Shown here piece after piece: positions 23,401 through 38,243 of a stretch of 64,000 bases of DNA. Within the stretch, counting starts at the first letter, position 1, and every line of letters begins with the position of its first letter. The stretch is from Eledone cirrhosa (Eukaryota; Mollusca; Cephalopoda; Octopoda; Eledonidae): assembly GCA_964016885.1 (NCBI GenBank), contig OZ024740.1, positions 204,381,429 to 204,445,428 on the forward strand. The letters run 5' to 3'. The notes beneath the pieces are model-generated. The model saw only the letters and a list, made by a program, of their open reading frames with translations. It did no database searches and had not been told where the DNA came from. Both the position numbers and the translations under genes were made by a program.

Positions 23401-26400
23401 CCCAGACGTGGCTGTGTTATTAAGGAGTTTATTATAGACCCAGACGTGGCGGTGTTGTTAAGGAGTTCGTTATAGACCCAGACGTGGCTGTGTTATTAAG
23501 GACTTTATTATAGACCCAGACGTAGCTGTGTTGTTAAGGAGTTCGTTATAGACCCAGACGTGGCTGTGTTATTAAGAAGTTTATTATACACCCAGACGTA
23601 ACTGTGTTGTTAAGGAGTTCGTTATAGACCCAGACGTGGCTATGTTATTAAGGAGTTCGTTATAGACCCAGACGCGGCTGCGTTATTAAGGAGTTTATTA
23701 TCGAACCAGACGTGGCTGTGTTGTTAAGGAGTTCGTTATAGACACAGACGGGGCTGTGTTATTAAGGAGTTTATTATAGACCCAGACGTGGCTGTGTTGT
23801 TAAGGAGTTCGTTTTAGACACAGACGGGGCTGTGTTATTAAGGAGTTTATTATAGACCCAGACGTGGCTGTGTTGTTAAGGAGTTCGTTATAGACACAGA
23901 TGGGGCTGTACCCGCCGAGGTTAACTTTGCCTTTCATCCTTACGGGGTCGATAAAATGAAGTACCAGTAATACACTGGGTAATTGCTGGCCTTGTGCCTA
24001 ACGTAGAAACAATTATTAAGGAGTTTATTATACACCCAAACGTGACTGTGTTGTTAAGTAGTTTATTATAGACCCAGACTATGGCTGTGTTATAAACGAG
24101 TTTATTATAGACCCAGATGTCTCTGTGTTGTTAAGATGTTCATTATAGACCCAAAACTGGCTGTGTTATTAAGGAGTTCGTTATAGACACAGATGGGGCT
24201 GTGTTGTTAAGGAGTTCATTATAGACCCAGACGTGGCTGTGTTGTTAAGGAGTTTCTTATAGACCCAGACGTGGCTGTGTTATTAAGGAGTTTGTTATAG
24301 CCCCAGATCGGCTGTGTTGTTAAGGAGTTCGTTATAGACACAGACGGGGCTGTGTTATTAAGGAGTTTATTATAGACCCAGACGTGGCTGTGTTATTAAG
24401 GGGTTTCTGATAGACCCAGACGTGGCTGTGTTATTAAGGAGTTTATTATAGACCCAGACGTTGCTGTGTTATTAAGGAGTTTATTATAGACCCAGACGTG
24501 GCGGTGTTGTTAAGGAGTTCGTTATAGACGCAGACGGGGCTGTGTTGTTAAGGAGTTTATTATAGACCCAGACGTGGCTGTGTTATTAAGGACTTTATTA
24601 TAGACCCAGACGTAGCTGTGTTGTTAAGGAGTTCGTTATAGACCCAGACGTGTCTGTGTTATTAAGGACTTTATTATAGACCCAGACGTAGCTGTGTTGT
24701 TAAGGAGTTCGTTATAGACCCAGTCGTGGCTGTGTTATTAAGAAGTTTATTATACACCCAGACGTAACTGTGTTGTTAAGGAGTTCGTTATAGACCCAGA
24801 CGTGGCTATGTTATTAAGGAGTTCGTTATAGACCCAGACGCGGCTGCGTTATTAAGGAGTTTATTATCGAACCAGACGTGGCTGTGTTGTTAAGGAGTTC
24901 GTTATAGACACAGACGGGGCTGTGTTATTAAGGAGTTTATTATAGACCCAGACGTGGCTGTGTTGTTAAGGAGTTCGTTATAGACACAGATGGGGCTGTA
25001 TTATTAAGGAGATTATTATACACCCAGACGTGACTGTGTTGTTAAGGAGTTTATTATAGACCCAGACTATGGCTGTGTTATTAAGGAGTTTATTATAGAC
25101 CCAGATGTGTCTGTGTTGTTAAGGTGTTCATTATAGACCCAAAACTGGCTGTGTTATTAAGGAGTTCGTTATAGACACAGATGGGGCTGTGTTGTTAAGG
25201 AGTTTATTATAGACCCAGACGTGGCTGTGTTATTAACGGGTTTCTTATAGACCCAGACGTGGCTGTGTTATTAAGGAGTTTATTATAGACCCAGACGTGG
25301 CGGTGTTGTTAAGGAGTTCGTTATAGACCCAGACGTGGCTGTGTTATTAAGGAGTTTATTATAGACCCAGACGTGGCTGTGTTATTAAGGAGTTTGTTAT
25401 AGACCCAGACGTGGCTGTGTTGTTAAGGAGTTCGTTATAGACGCAGACGGGGCTGTGTTATTAAGGAGTTTCTTATAGACCCAGACGTAGCTGTGTTATT
25501 AAGGAGTTTGTTATAGCCTCAGATCGGCTGTGTTGTTAAGGAGTTCGTTATAGACACAGACGGGGCTGTGATATTAAGGTGTTTATTATAGACCCAGACG
25601 TGGCTGTTATTAAGGGGTTTCTTATAGACCCAGACGTGGCTGTGTTATTAAGGAGTTTATTATAGACCCAGACGTGGCGGTGTTGTTAAGGAGTTCGTTA
25701 TAGACCCAGACGTGGCTGTGTTATTAAGGACTTTATTATAGACCCAGACGTAACTGTGTTGTTAAGGAGTTCGTTAAAGACCCAGACGTGGCTATGTTAT
25801 TAAGGAGTTCGTTATAGACCCAGACGCGGCTGCGTTATTAAGGAGTTTATTATCGAACCAGACGTGGCTGTGTTGTTAAGGAGTTCGTTATAGACACAGA
25901 CGGGGCTGTGTTATTAAGGAGTCTATTATAGACCCAGACGTGGCTGTGTTGTTAAGGAGTTCGTTATAGACACAGACGGGGCTGTGTTATTAAGGAGTTT
26001 ATTATAGACCCAGACGTGGCTGTGTTGTTAAGGAGTTCGTTATAGACACAGATGGGGCTGTATTATTAAGGAGTTTATTATACACCCAGACGTGACTGTG
26101 TTGCTAAGGAGTTCGTTATAGACACAGACGTGGCTGTGTTATTAAGGAGTTTGTTATAGACCCAGACGTGGCTGTGTTGTTAAGGAGTTCGTTATAGACG
26201 CAAACGGGGCTGTGTTGTTAAGGAGTTTATTATAGACCCAGACGTGGCTGTGTTATTAAGGAGTTCGTTATAGACACAGACGGGGCTGTGTTATTAAGGA
26301 GTCTATTATAGACCCAGACGTGGCTGTGTTGTTAAGGAGTTCGTTATAGACACAGACGGGGCTGTGTTATTAAGGAGTTTATTATAGACCCAGACGTGGC

Positions 26401-29400
26401 TGTGTTATTAACGGGTTTCTTATAGACCCAGACGTGGCTGTGTTATTAAGGAGTTTATGATACACCCAGACGTGACTGTGTTGTTAAAGAGTTCGTTATA
26501 GACACAGACGTGGCTGTGTTATTAAGGAGTTTGTTATAGACCCAGACGTGGCTGTGTTGTTAAGGAGTTCGTTATAGACGCAGACGGGGCTGTGTTGTTA
26601 AGGAGTTTATTATAGACCCAGACGTGGCTGTGTTATTAAGGAGTTCGTTATAGACCCAGACGTGGCTGTGTTGTTAATGAGTTCGTTATAGACACAGACG
26701 GAGCTGTGATATCAAGGTGTTTATTATAGACCCAGACGTGGCTGTGTTATTAAGGGGTTTCTTATAGAGCCAGACGTGGCTGTGTTATTAAGGAGTTTAT
26801 TATAGACCCAAACGTTTCGGTGTTGTTAAGGAGTTCGTTATAGACCCAGACGTGGCTGTGTTATTAAGGACTGTATTATAGACCCCAGACGTAGCTGTGT
26901 TGTTAAGGAGTTCGTTATAGACCCAGACGTGGCTGTGTTATTAAGGAGTTTGTTATAGACCCAGACGTGGCTGTGTTGTTAAGGAGTTCGTTATAGACGC
27001 AGACGGGGCTGTGTTATTAAGGAGTTTCTTATAGACCCAGACGTGGCTGTGTTATTAAGGAGTTTGTTATAGCCCCAGATCGGCTGTGTTGTTAAGGAGT
27101 TCGTTATAGACACAGACGGGGCTGTGATATTAAGGTGTTTATTATAGACCCAGACGTGGCTGTGTTATTAAGGGGTTTCTTATAGACCCAGACGTGGCTG
27201 TGTTATTAAGGAGTTTATTATAGACCCAGACGTGGCGGTGTTGTTAAGGAGTTCGTTATAGACCCAGACGTGGCTGTGTTATTAAGGACTTTATTATAGA
27301 CCCAGACGTAGCTGTGTTGTTAAGGAGTTCGATATAGACCCAGACGTGGCTGTGTTATTAAGAAGTTTATTATACACCCAGACGTAACTGTATTGTTAAG
27401 GAGTTCGTTATAGACCCAGACGTGGCTATGTTATTAAGGAGTTCGTTATAGACCCAGACGCGGCTGCGTTATTAAGGAGTTTATTATCGAACCAGACGTG
27501 GCTGTGTTGTTAAGGAGTTCGTTATAGACACAGACGGGGCTGTGTTATTAAGGAGTTTATTATAGACCCAGACGTGGCTGTGTTGTTAAGGAGTTCGTTA
27601 TAGACACAGATGGGGCTGTATTATTAAGGAGTTTATTATACACCCAGACGTGACTGTGTTGTTAAGGAGTTTATTATAGACCCAGACTATGGCTGTGTTA
27701 TTAAGGAGTTTATTATAGACCCAGATGTGTCTGTGTTGTTAAGGTGTTCATTATAGACCCAAAACTGGCTGTGTTATTAAGGAGTTCGTTATAGACACAG
27801 ATGGGGCTGTGTTGTTAAGGGGTTTATTATAGACCCAGACGTGGCTGTGTTATTAACGGGTTTCTTATAAACCCAGACGTGGCTGTGTTATTAAGGAGTT
27901 TATTATAGACCCAGACGTGGCGGTGTTGTTAAGGAGTTCGTTATAGACCCAGACGTGGCTATGTTATTAAGGAGTTTATTATAGACCCAGACGTGGCTGT
28001 GTTATTAAGGAGTTTGTTATAGACCCAGACGTGGCTGTGTTGTTAAGGAGTTCGTTATAGACGCAGACGGGGCTGTGTTGTTAAGGAGTTTCTTATAGAC
28101 CCAGACGTAGCTGTGTTATTAAGGAGTTTGTTATAGCCCCAGATCGGCTGTGTTGTTAAGGAGTTCGTTATAGACACAGACGGGGCTGTGATATTAAGGT
28201 GTTTATTATAGACCCAGACGTGGCTGTGTTATTAAGGAGTTCGTTATAGACACAGACGGGGCTGTGTTATTAAGGAGTCTATTATAGACCCAGACGTGGC
28301 TGTGTTGTTAAGGAGTTCGTTATAGACACAGACGGGGCTGTGTTATTAAGGAGTTTATTATAGACCCAGACGTGGCTGTGTTATTAACGGGTTTCATATA
28401 GACCCAGACGTGGCTGTGTTATTAAGGAGTTTATGATACACCCAGACGTGACTGTGTTGTTAAGGAGTTCGTTATAGACACAGACGTGGCTGTGTTATTA
28501 AGGAGTTTGTTATAGACCCAGACGTGGCTGTGTTGTTAAGGAGTTCGTTATAGACGCAGACGGGGCTGTGTTGTTAAGGAGTTTATTATAGACCCAGACG
28601 TGGCTGTGTTATTAAGGAGTTCGTTATAGACCCAGACGTGGCTGTGTTGTTAATGAGTTCGTTATAGACACAGACGGGGCTGTGATATCAAGGTGTTTAT
28701 TATAGACCCAGACGTGGCTGTGTTATTAAGGGGTTTCTTATAGAGCCAGACGTGGCTGTGTTATTAAGGAGTTTATTATAGACCCAGACGTTTCGGTGTT
28801 GTTAAGGAGTTCGTTATAGACCCAGACGTGGCTGTGTTATTAAGGACTGTATTATAGACCCCAGACGTAGCTGTGTTGTTAAGGAGTTCGTTATAGACCC
28901 AGACGTGGCTGTGTTATTAAGGAGTTTGTTATAGACCCAGACGTGGCTGTGTTGTTAAGGAGTTCGTTATAGACGCAGACGGGGCTGTGTTATTAAGGAG
29001 TTTCTTATAGACCCAGACGTGGCTGTGTTATTAAGAAGTTTGTTATAGCCCCAGATCGGCTGTGTTGTTAAGGAGTTCGTTATAGACACAGACGGGGCTG
29101 TGATATTAAGGTGTTTATTATAGACCCAGACGTGGCTGTGTTATTAAGGGGTTTCTTATAGACCCAGACGTGGCTGTGTTATTAAGGAGTTTATTATAGA
29201 CCCAGACGTGGCGGTGTTGTTAAGTACTTCGTTATACACCCAGACGTGGCTGTGTTATTAAGGAGTTCGTTATAGACACAGATGGGGCTGTGTTGTTAAG
29301 GAGTTCATTATAGACCCAGACGTGGCTGTGTTGTTAAGGAGTTTCTTATAGACCCAGACGTGGCTGTGTTATAGACCCAGACGTGGCTATGTTATTAAGA

Positions 29401-30480
29401 AGTTTCTTATAGACCCAGACGTGGCTGTGTTGTTAAGGAGTTTGTTATAGACTCAGACGTGGCTGTGTTATTAAGGAGTTTGTTATAGCCCCAGATCGGC
29501 TGTGTTGTTAAGGAGTTCGTTATAGACACAGACGGGGCTGTGTTATTAAGGAGTTTATTATAGACCCAGACGTGGCTGTGTTATTAAGGGGTTTCTGATA
29601 GACCCAGACATGGCTGTGTTATTAAGGAGTTTATTATAGACCCAGACGTTGCTGTGTTATTAAGGAGTTTATTATAGACCCAGACGTGGCGGTGTTGTTA
29701 AGGAGTTCGTTATAGACGCAGACGGGGCTGTGTTGTTAAGGAGTTTATTATAGACCCAGACGTGGCTGTGTTATTAAGGACTTTATTATAGACCCAGACG
29801 TAGCTGTGTTGTTAAGGAGTTCGTTATAGACCCAGACGTGTCTGTGTTATTAAGGACTTTATTATAGACCCAGACGTAGCTGTGTTGTTAAGGAGTTCGT
29901 TATAGACCCAGACGTGGCTGTGTTATTAAGAAGTTTATTATACACCCAGACGTAACTGTGTTGTTAAGGAGTTCGTTATAGACCCAGACGTGGCTATGTT
30001 ATTAAGGAGTTCGTTATAGACCCAGACGCGGCTGCGTTATTAAGGAGTTTATTATCGAACCAGACGTGGCTGTGTTGTTAAGGAGTTCGTTATAGACACA
30101 GACGGGGCTGTGTTATTAAGGAGTTTATTATAGACCCAGACGTGGCTGTGTTGTTAAGGAGTTCGTTATAGACACAGATGGGGTTGTATTATTAAGGAGT
30201 TTATTATACACCCAGACGTGACTGTGTTGTTAAGGAGTTTATTATAGACCCAGACTATGGCTGTGTTATTAAGGAGTTTATTATAGACCCAGATGTGTCT
30301 GTGTTGTTAAGGTGTTCATTATAGACCCAAAACTGGCTGTGTTATTAAGGAGTTCGTTATAGACACAGATGGGGCTGTGTTGTTAAGGAGTTTATTATAG
30401 ACCCAGACGTGGCTGTGTTATTAACGGGTTTCTTATAGACCCAGACGTGGCTGTGTTATTAAGAAGTTTATTATAGACCC
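20419..30480. repeat. 10,062-bp satellite block, copy 2 (tandem)
   Basis: Follows copy 1 directly and in the same orientation. The junction lies in the short stretch shared at 20413-20425 and 30474-30486. After 30486 the sequence departs from the start of the block (CAGACGTAACTG instead of CAGACGTGGCTG). The head-to-tail arrangement fits unequal crossing-over; an assembly duplication cannot be excluded. Confidence 0.88.
23911..24012 (+). mobile_element. Cephalopod-type SINE body fragment, copy 2
   Basis: Same sequence and same flanking monomers as 13849-13950, exactly 10,062 bp away. It is a passenger of the block duplication, not an independent insertion. Confidence 0.7.
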
Positions 30481-33400
30481 AGACGTAACTGTGTTGTTAA
30501 GGAGTTCGTTATAGACCCAGACGTGGCTATGTTATTAAGGAGTTCGTTATAGACCCAGACGCGGCTGCGTTATTAAGGAGTTTATTATCGAACCAGACGT
30601 GGCTGTGTTGTTAAGGAGTTCGTTATAGACACAGACGGGGCTGTGTTATTAAGGAGTTTATTATAGACCCAGACGTGGCTGTGTTGTTAAGGAGTTCGTT
30701 ATAGACACAGATGGGGCTGTATTATTAAGGAGATTATTATACACCCAGACGTGACTGTGTTGTTAAGGAGTTTATTATAGACCCAGACTATGGCTGTGTT
30801 ATTAAGGAGTTTATTATAGACCCAGATGTGTCTGTGTTGTTAAGGTGTTCATTATAGACCCAAAACTGGCTGTGTTATTAAGGAGTTCGTTATAGACACA
30901 GATGGGGCTGTGTTGTTAAGGAGTTTATTATAGACCCAGACGTGGCTGTGTTATTAACGGGTTTCTTATAGACCCAGACGTGGCTGTGTTATTAAGGAGT
31001 TTATTATAGACCCAGACGTGGCGGTTTTGTTAAGGAGTTCGTTATAGACCCAGACGTGGCTGTGTTATTAAGGAGTTTATTATAGACCCAGACGTGGCTG
31101 TGTTATTAAGGAGTTTGTTATAGACCCAGACGTGGCTGTGTTGTTAAGGAGTTCGTTATAGACGCAGACGGGGCTGTGTTATTAAGGAGTTTCTTATAGA
31201 CCCAGACGTAGCTGTGTTATTAAGGAGTCTGTTATAGCCCCAGATCGGCTGTGTTGTTAAGGAGTTCGTTATAGACACAGACGGGGCTGTGATATTAAGG
31301 TGTTTATTATAGACCCAGACGTGGCTGTTATTAAGGGGTTTCTTATAGACCCAGACGTGGCTGTGTTATTAAGGAGTTTATTATAGACCCAGACGTGGCG
31401 GTGTTGTTACGGAGTTCGTTATAGACCCAGACGTGGCTGTGTTATTAAGGACTTTATTATAGACCCAGACGTAGCTGTGTTGTTAAGGAGTTCGTTATAG
31501 ACCCAGACGTGGTGTGTTATTAAGAAGTTTATTATACACCCAGACGTGACTGTGTTGTTAAGGAGTTCATTATAGACCCAGACGTGGCTATGTTATTAAG
31601 GAGTTCGTTATAGACCCAGACGGGGCATTGTTATTAAGGAGTTTATTATCGAACCAGATGTGGCTGTGTTGTTAAGGAGTTCGTTATAGACACAGACGGG
31701 GCTGTGTTATTAAGGAGTTTATTATAGACCCAGACGTGGCTGTGTTGTTAAGGAGTTCGTTATAGACAGAGATGGGGCTGTATTATTAAGGAGTTTATTA
31801 TACACCCAGACGTGACTGTGTTGTTAAGGAGTTTATTATAGACCCAGACTATGGCTGTGTTATTAAGGAGTTTATTATAGACCAGACGTGTCTGTGTTGT
31901 TAAGGTGTTCATTATAGACCCAGACGTGGCTGTGTTGTTAAGGAGTTTGTTATAGACCCAGACGTGGATGTGTTATAGACCCAGACGTGGCTGTGTTATA
32001 GACCCAGACGTGGCTATGTTATTAAGAAGTTTCTTATAGACCCAGACGTGGCTGTGTTGTTAAGGAGTTTGTTATAGACTCAGACGTGGCTGTGTTAATA
32101 AGGAGTTTGTTATAGCCACAGATCGGCTGTGTTGTTAAGGAGTTCGTTATAGACACAGACGGGGCTGTGTTATTAAGGAGTTTATTATAGACCCAGACGT
32201 GGCTGTGTTATTAAGGGGTTTCTGATAGACCCAGACGTAGCTGTGTTATTAAGGAGTTTATTATAGACCCAGACGTGGCGGTGTTGTAAAGGAGTTCGTT
32301 ATAGGCCCAGATGTGGCTGTGTTATTAAGGAGTTTATTATAGACCCAGACGTTGCTGTGTTATTAAAGAGTTTGTTATAGACCCAGACGTGGCTGTGTTG
32401 TTAAGGAGTTTGTTATAGACCATGACGTGGCTGTGTTGTTAAGGAGTTCGTTATAGACCCAGACATGGTTGTGTTATTAAGGAGTTTGTAGTAGACCCAG
32501 ACATGGTGGTGTTGTTAAGGAGTTTATTATAGACCCAGACTATGGCTGTGTTATTAAGGAGTTTATTATAGAACCAGACGTGTCTGTGTTGTTAAGGTGT
32601 TCATTATATACCCAGACGTGGCTGTGTTATTAAGGAGTTCGTTATAGACACAGACGGGGCTGTGTTGTTAAGGAGTTCATTAGAGACCCAGACGTGGCTG
32701 TGTTGTTAAGGAGTTTGTTATAGACCCAGACGTGGCTGTGTTATAGACCCAGACGTGGCTGTGTTATAGACCCAGCCGTGGCTGTGTTATAGATCCAGAC
32801 GTGGCTATGTTATTAAGAAGTTTCTTATAGACCCAGACGTGGCTGTGTTGTTAAGGAGTTTGTTATAGACTCAGACGTGGCTGTGTTATTAAGGAGTTTG
32901 TTATAGCCCCATATCGGCTGTGTTGTTAAGGAGTTCGTTATAGACACAGACGTGGCTGTGTTATTAAGGAGTTTATTATAGACCCAGACGTGGCTGTGTT
33001 ATTAAGGGTTTCTTATAGACCCAGACGTGGCTCTGTTGTTAAGGAGATCGTTATAGACACAGACGGGGCTGTGTTGTTAAGGAGTTTCTTATAGACCCAG
33101 ACGTGGCTGTGTTCTTAAGGGGTTTCTTATAGACCCAGACGTGGCTGTGTTGGTAAGGATTTTGTTATAGACCCAGACGTGACTGTGTTATTAAGGAGTT
33201 TATTATAGACCCAGACGTGGCTGTGTTATTAAGGGTTTCTTATAGACACAGGCGTGGCTGTGTTATTAAGGAGTTTATTATAGACCCAGACGTGGCTGTG
33301 TTATTAAGGAGTTTGTTATAGACCCAGACGTGGATATGTTATTAAGGGGTTTCTTATAGACCCAGACGTGGCTGTGTTGGTAAGGAGTTTGTTATAGACA

Positions 33401-34360
33401 CAGACGTGGCTGTGTTGTTAAGGAGTTCGTTATAGACGCAGACGGGGCTGTGATGTTAAGGAGTTTCCTATAGACCCAGACGTGGCTGTGTTGTTAAGGA
33501 GTTCGTTATAGACACAGACGGGGCTGTGTTGTTAAGGATTTTCTTATAGACCCAGACGGGGCTGTGTTGTTAAGGAGTTTCTTATAGACCGAGACGGGGC
33601 TGTGTTGTTAAGGAGTTTCTTATACACCCAGCCGTGGCTGTATTGTTAAGGAGTTCGTTATAGACACAGACGTGGCTGTGTTGTTAAGGAGTTTCTTATA
33701 GACCCAGACGTGGGTGTGTTGTTAAGGAGTTCCTTATAGACACAGACGGGGCTGTGAAGTTAAAGGCGTTTGTTATAGACCCAGACGTGACTGTGTTATT
33801 AAGGAGTTTATTATAGACCCAGACGTGGCTGTGTTGTTAAGGAGTTTGTTATAGACCCAGACGTGGCTATGTTATTAAGAAGTTTCTTATAGACCCAGAC
33901 GTGGCTGTGTTATTAAGGAGTTTGTTATAGCCCCAGATCAGCTGTGTTGTTAAGGAGTTCGTTATAGACACAGACGGTGCTGTGTTATTAAGGAGTTTAT
34001 TATAGACCCAGACGTGGCTGTGTTATTAAGGGGTTTCTTATAGACCCAGAGGTGGCTTAGTTATTAAGGAGTTTATTATAGACCCAGACGTGGCGGTGTT
34101 GTAAAGGAGTTCGTTATAGACCCAGACGTGGCTGTGTTATTACGGAGTTTATTATAGACCCAGACGTTGCTGTGTTATTAAGGAGTTTGTTATAGACCCA
34201 GACGTTGCTGTGTTGTTAAGGAGTTTGTTATAGACCATGACGTGGCTGTGTTGTTAAGGAGTTCGCTATAGACACAGACGGGGCAGTGTTATTAAGGAGT
34301 TCATTATAGACCCAGACGTGGCTGTGTTATAGACACAGACGTGGCTGTGTTATAGACCCA

Positions 34361-37300
34361 GACGTGGCTGTGTTATTAAGAAGTTTATTATACACCCAGA
34401 CGTAACTGTGTTGTTAAGGAGTTCGTTATAGACCCAGACGTGGCTATGTTATTAAGGAGTTCGTTATAGACCCAGACGCGGCTGCGTTATTAAGGAGTTT
34501 ATTATCGAACCAGACGTGGCTGTGTTGTTAAGAAGTTCGTTTTAGACACAGACGGGGCTGTGTTATTAAGGAGTTTATTATAGACCCAGACGTGGCTGTG
34601 TTGTTAAGGAGTTCGTTATAGACACAGAAGGGGGTGTGTTATTAAGGACTTTATTATAGACCCAGACGTGGCTGTGTTGTTATGGAGTTCGTTATAGACA
34701 CAGATGGGGCTGTATTATTAAGGAGTTTATTATACACCCAGACGTGACTGTGTTGTTAAGGAGTTTATTATAGACCCAGACTATGGCTGTGTTATTAACG
34801 AGTTTATTATAGACCCAGACGTGGCTGTGTTGTTAAGGTGTTCATTATAGACCCAAAACTGGCTGTGTTATTAAGGAGTTCGTTATAGACACAGATGGGG
34901 CTGTGTTGTTAAGGAGTTCATTATAGACCCAGACGTGGCTGTGTTGTTAAGGAGTTTCTTATAGACCCAGACGTGGCTGTGTTATAGACCCAGACGTGGC
35001 TATGTTATTAAGAAGTTTCTTATAGACCCAGACGTGGCTGTGTTGTTAAGGAGTTTGTTATAGACTCAGACGTGGCTGTGTTATTAAGGAGTTTGTTATA
35101 GCCCCAGATCGGCTGTGTTGTTAAGGAGTTCGTTATAGACCCAGACGTGGCTGTGTTATTAACGACTTTATTATAGACCCAGACGTAGCTGTGTTGTTAA
35201 GGAGTTCGTTATAGACCCAGACGTGTCTGTGTTATTAAGGACTTTATTATAGACCCAGACGTAGCTGTGTTGTTAAGGAGTTCGTTATAGACCCAGACGT
35301 GGCTGTGTTATTAAGAAGTTTATTATACACCCAGACGTAACTGTGTTGTTAAGGAGTTCGTTATAGACCCAGACGTGGCTATGTTATTAAGGAGTTCGTT
35401 ATAGACCCAGACGCGGCTGCGTTATTAAGGAGTTTATTATCGAACCAGACGTGGCTGTGTTGTTAAGGAGTTCGTTATAGACACAGACGGGGCTGTGTTA
35501 TTAAGGAGTTTATTATAGACCCAGACGTGGCTGTGTTGTTAAGGAGTTCGTTATAGACACAGATGGGGCTGTATTATTAAGGAGTTTATTATACACCCAG
35601 ACGTGACTGTGTTGTTAAGGAGTTTATTATAGACCCAGACTATGGCTGTGTTATTAAGGAGTTTATTATAGACCCAGATGTGTCTGTGTTGTTAAGGTGT
35701 TCATTATAGACCCAAAACTGGCTGTGTTATTAAGGAGTTCGTTATAGACACAGATGGGGCTGTGTTGTTAAGGAGTTTATTATAGACCCAGACGTGGCTG
35801 TGTTATTAACGGGTTTCTTATAGACCCAGACGTGGCTGTGTTATTAAGGAGTTTATTATAGACCCAGACGTGGCGGTGTTGTTAAGGAGTTCGTTATAGA
35901 CGCAGACGGGGCTGTGTTATTAAGGTGTTTATTATAGACCCAGACGTGGCTGTGTTATTAAGGGGTTTCTTATAGACCCAGACGTGGCTGTGTTATTAAG
36001 GAGTTTATTATAGACCCAGACGTGGCGGTGTTGTTAAGGAGTTCGTTATAGACCCAGCGTGGCTGTGTTATTAAGGACTTTATTATAGACCCAGACGTAG
36101 CTGTGTTGTTAAGGAGTTCGTTATAGACCCAGACGTGGCTGTGTTATTAAGAAGTTTATTATACACCCAGACGTAACTGTGTTGTTAACGAGTTCGTTAT
36201 AGACCCAGACGTGGCTATGTTATTAAGGAGTTCGTTATAGACCCAGACGCGGCTGCGTTATTAAGGAGTTTATTATCGAACCAGACGTGGCTGTGTTGTT
36301 AAGGAGTTCGTTATAGACACAGACGGGGCTGTGTTATTAAGGAGTTTATTATAGACCCAGACGTGGCTGTGTTGTTAAGGAGTTCGTTATAGACACAGAC
36401 GGGGATGTGTTATTAAGGAGTTTATTATAGACCCAGACGTGGCTGTGTTGTTAAGGAGTTCGTTATAGACAGAGATGGGGCTGTATTATTAAGGAGTTTA
36501 TTATACACCAAGACGTGACTGTGTTGTTAAGGAGTTTATTATAGACCCAGACTATGGCTGTGTTATTAACGAGTTTATTATAGACCCAGATGTGTCTGTG
36601 TTGTTAAGGTGTTCATTATAGACCCAAAACTGGCTGTGTTATTAAGGAGTTCGTTATAGACAGAGATGGGGCTGTGTTGTTAAGGAGTTCATTATAGACC
36701 CAGACGTGGCTGTGTTCTTAAGGAGTTTCTTATAGACCCAGACGTGGCTGTGTTATAGACCCAGACGTGGCTATGTTATTAAGAAGTTTCTTATAGACCC
36801 AGACGTGGCTGTGTTGTTAAGGAGTTTGTTATAGACTCAGACGTGGCTGTGTTATTAAGGAGTTTGTTATAGCCCCAGATCGGCTGTGTTGTTAAGGAGT
36901 TCGTTATAGACACAGACGGGGCTGTGTTATTAAGTAGTTTATTATAGACCCAGACGTGGCTGTGTTATTAAGGGGTTTCTGATAGACCCAGACGTGGCTG
37001 TGTTATTAAGGAGTTTATTATAGACCCAGACGTGGCGGTGTTGTAAAGGAGTTCGTTATAGGCCCAGACGTGGCTGTGTTATTAAGGAGTTTATTATAGA
37101 CCCAGACGTTGCTGTGTTATTAAGGAGTTTATTATAGACCCAGACGTGGCGGTGTTGTTAAGGAGTTCGTTATAAACCCAGACGTGGCTGTGTTATTAAG
37201 GACTTTATTATAGACCCAGACGTAGCTGTGTTGTTAAGGAGTTCGTTATAGACCCAGACGTGGCTGTGTTATTAAGAAGTTTATTATACACCCAGACGTA

Positions 37301-37750
37301 ACTGTGTTGTTAAGGAGTTCGTTATAGACCCAGACGTGGCTATGTTATTAAGGAGTTCGTTATAGACCCAGACGCGGCTGCGTTATTAAGGAGTTTATTA
37401 TCGAACCAGACGTGGCTGTGTTGTTAAGGAGTTCGTTATAGACACAGACGGGGCTGTGTTATTAAGGAGTTTATTATAGACCCAGACGTGGCTGTGTTGT
37501 TAAGGAGTTCGTTATAGACACAGATGGGGCTGTATTATTAAGGAGTTTATTATACACCCAGACGTGACTGTGTTGTTAAGGAGTTTATTATAGACCCAGA
37601 CTATGGCTGTGTTATTAAGGAGTTTATTATAGACCCAGATGTGTCTGTGTTGTTAAGGTGTTCATTATAGACCCAAAACTGGCTGTGTTATTAAGGAGTT
37701 CGTTATAGACACAGATGGGGCTGTGTTGTTAAGGAGTTTATTATAGACCC
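34361..37750. repeat. Run of ~0.84-1.13-kb higher-order modules
   Basis: The marker ACACCCAGACGTAAC recurs near 34390, 35326, 36163 and 37290. Each is followed by the same ordered variants (CAGACGCGGCTGCG, ATTATCGAACCAGACG, CAGACTATGG, CCAAAACTGG). The same modules build the two 10-kb blocks. Module lengths differ by whole monomers. Confidence 0.75.
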
Positions 37751-38243
37751 AGACGTGGCTGTGTTGTTAAGTAGTTTATTATAGACCCAGGCGTGGTTGT
37801 GTCGTTAAGTAGTTCGTTATAGACACAGACGGGGCTGTGTTGTTAAGGAGTTTGTTATAGACCCAGAAGTGGCTGTGTTGTTAAGGTGTTTGTTATAGAC
37901 CCAGACGTGACTGTGTTATTAAGGAGTTCGTTAAAGACGTAAATGTTGTTGTGTTGTTAAGCAGTTTATTATAGACCCAGACGTGGCTGTATTATTAAGG
38001 AGTTTATTATAGACCCAGACGTGGCTGTGTTGTTAAGGATTTCGTTATAGACCCAGATGTGGCTGTGTTATTAAGGAGTGTATTATAGACCCAGACGGGG
38101 CTGTGTTGTTAACGAGTTCGTTATAGACCAAGAAGGGCTGTGTTATTAAGGAGTTTGTTATCGACCCAGACGTGGCTGTGTTGTTAAGGAGTTCGTTATA
38201 CTCCCAGACGTGGCTGTGTTATAAAGGAGTTCGTTATAAACAC

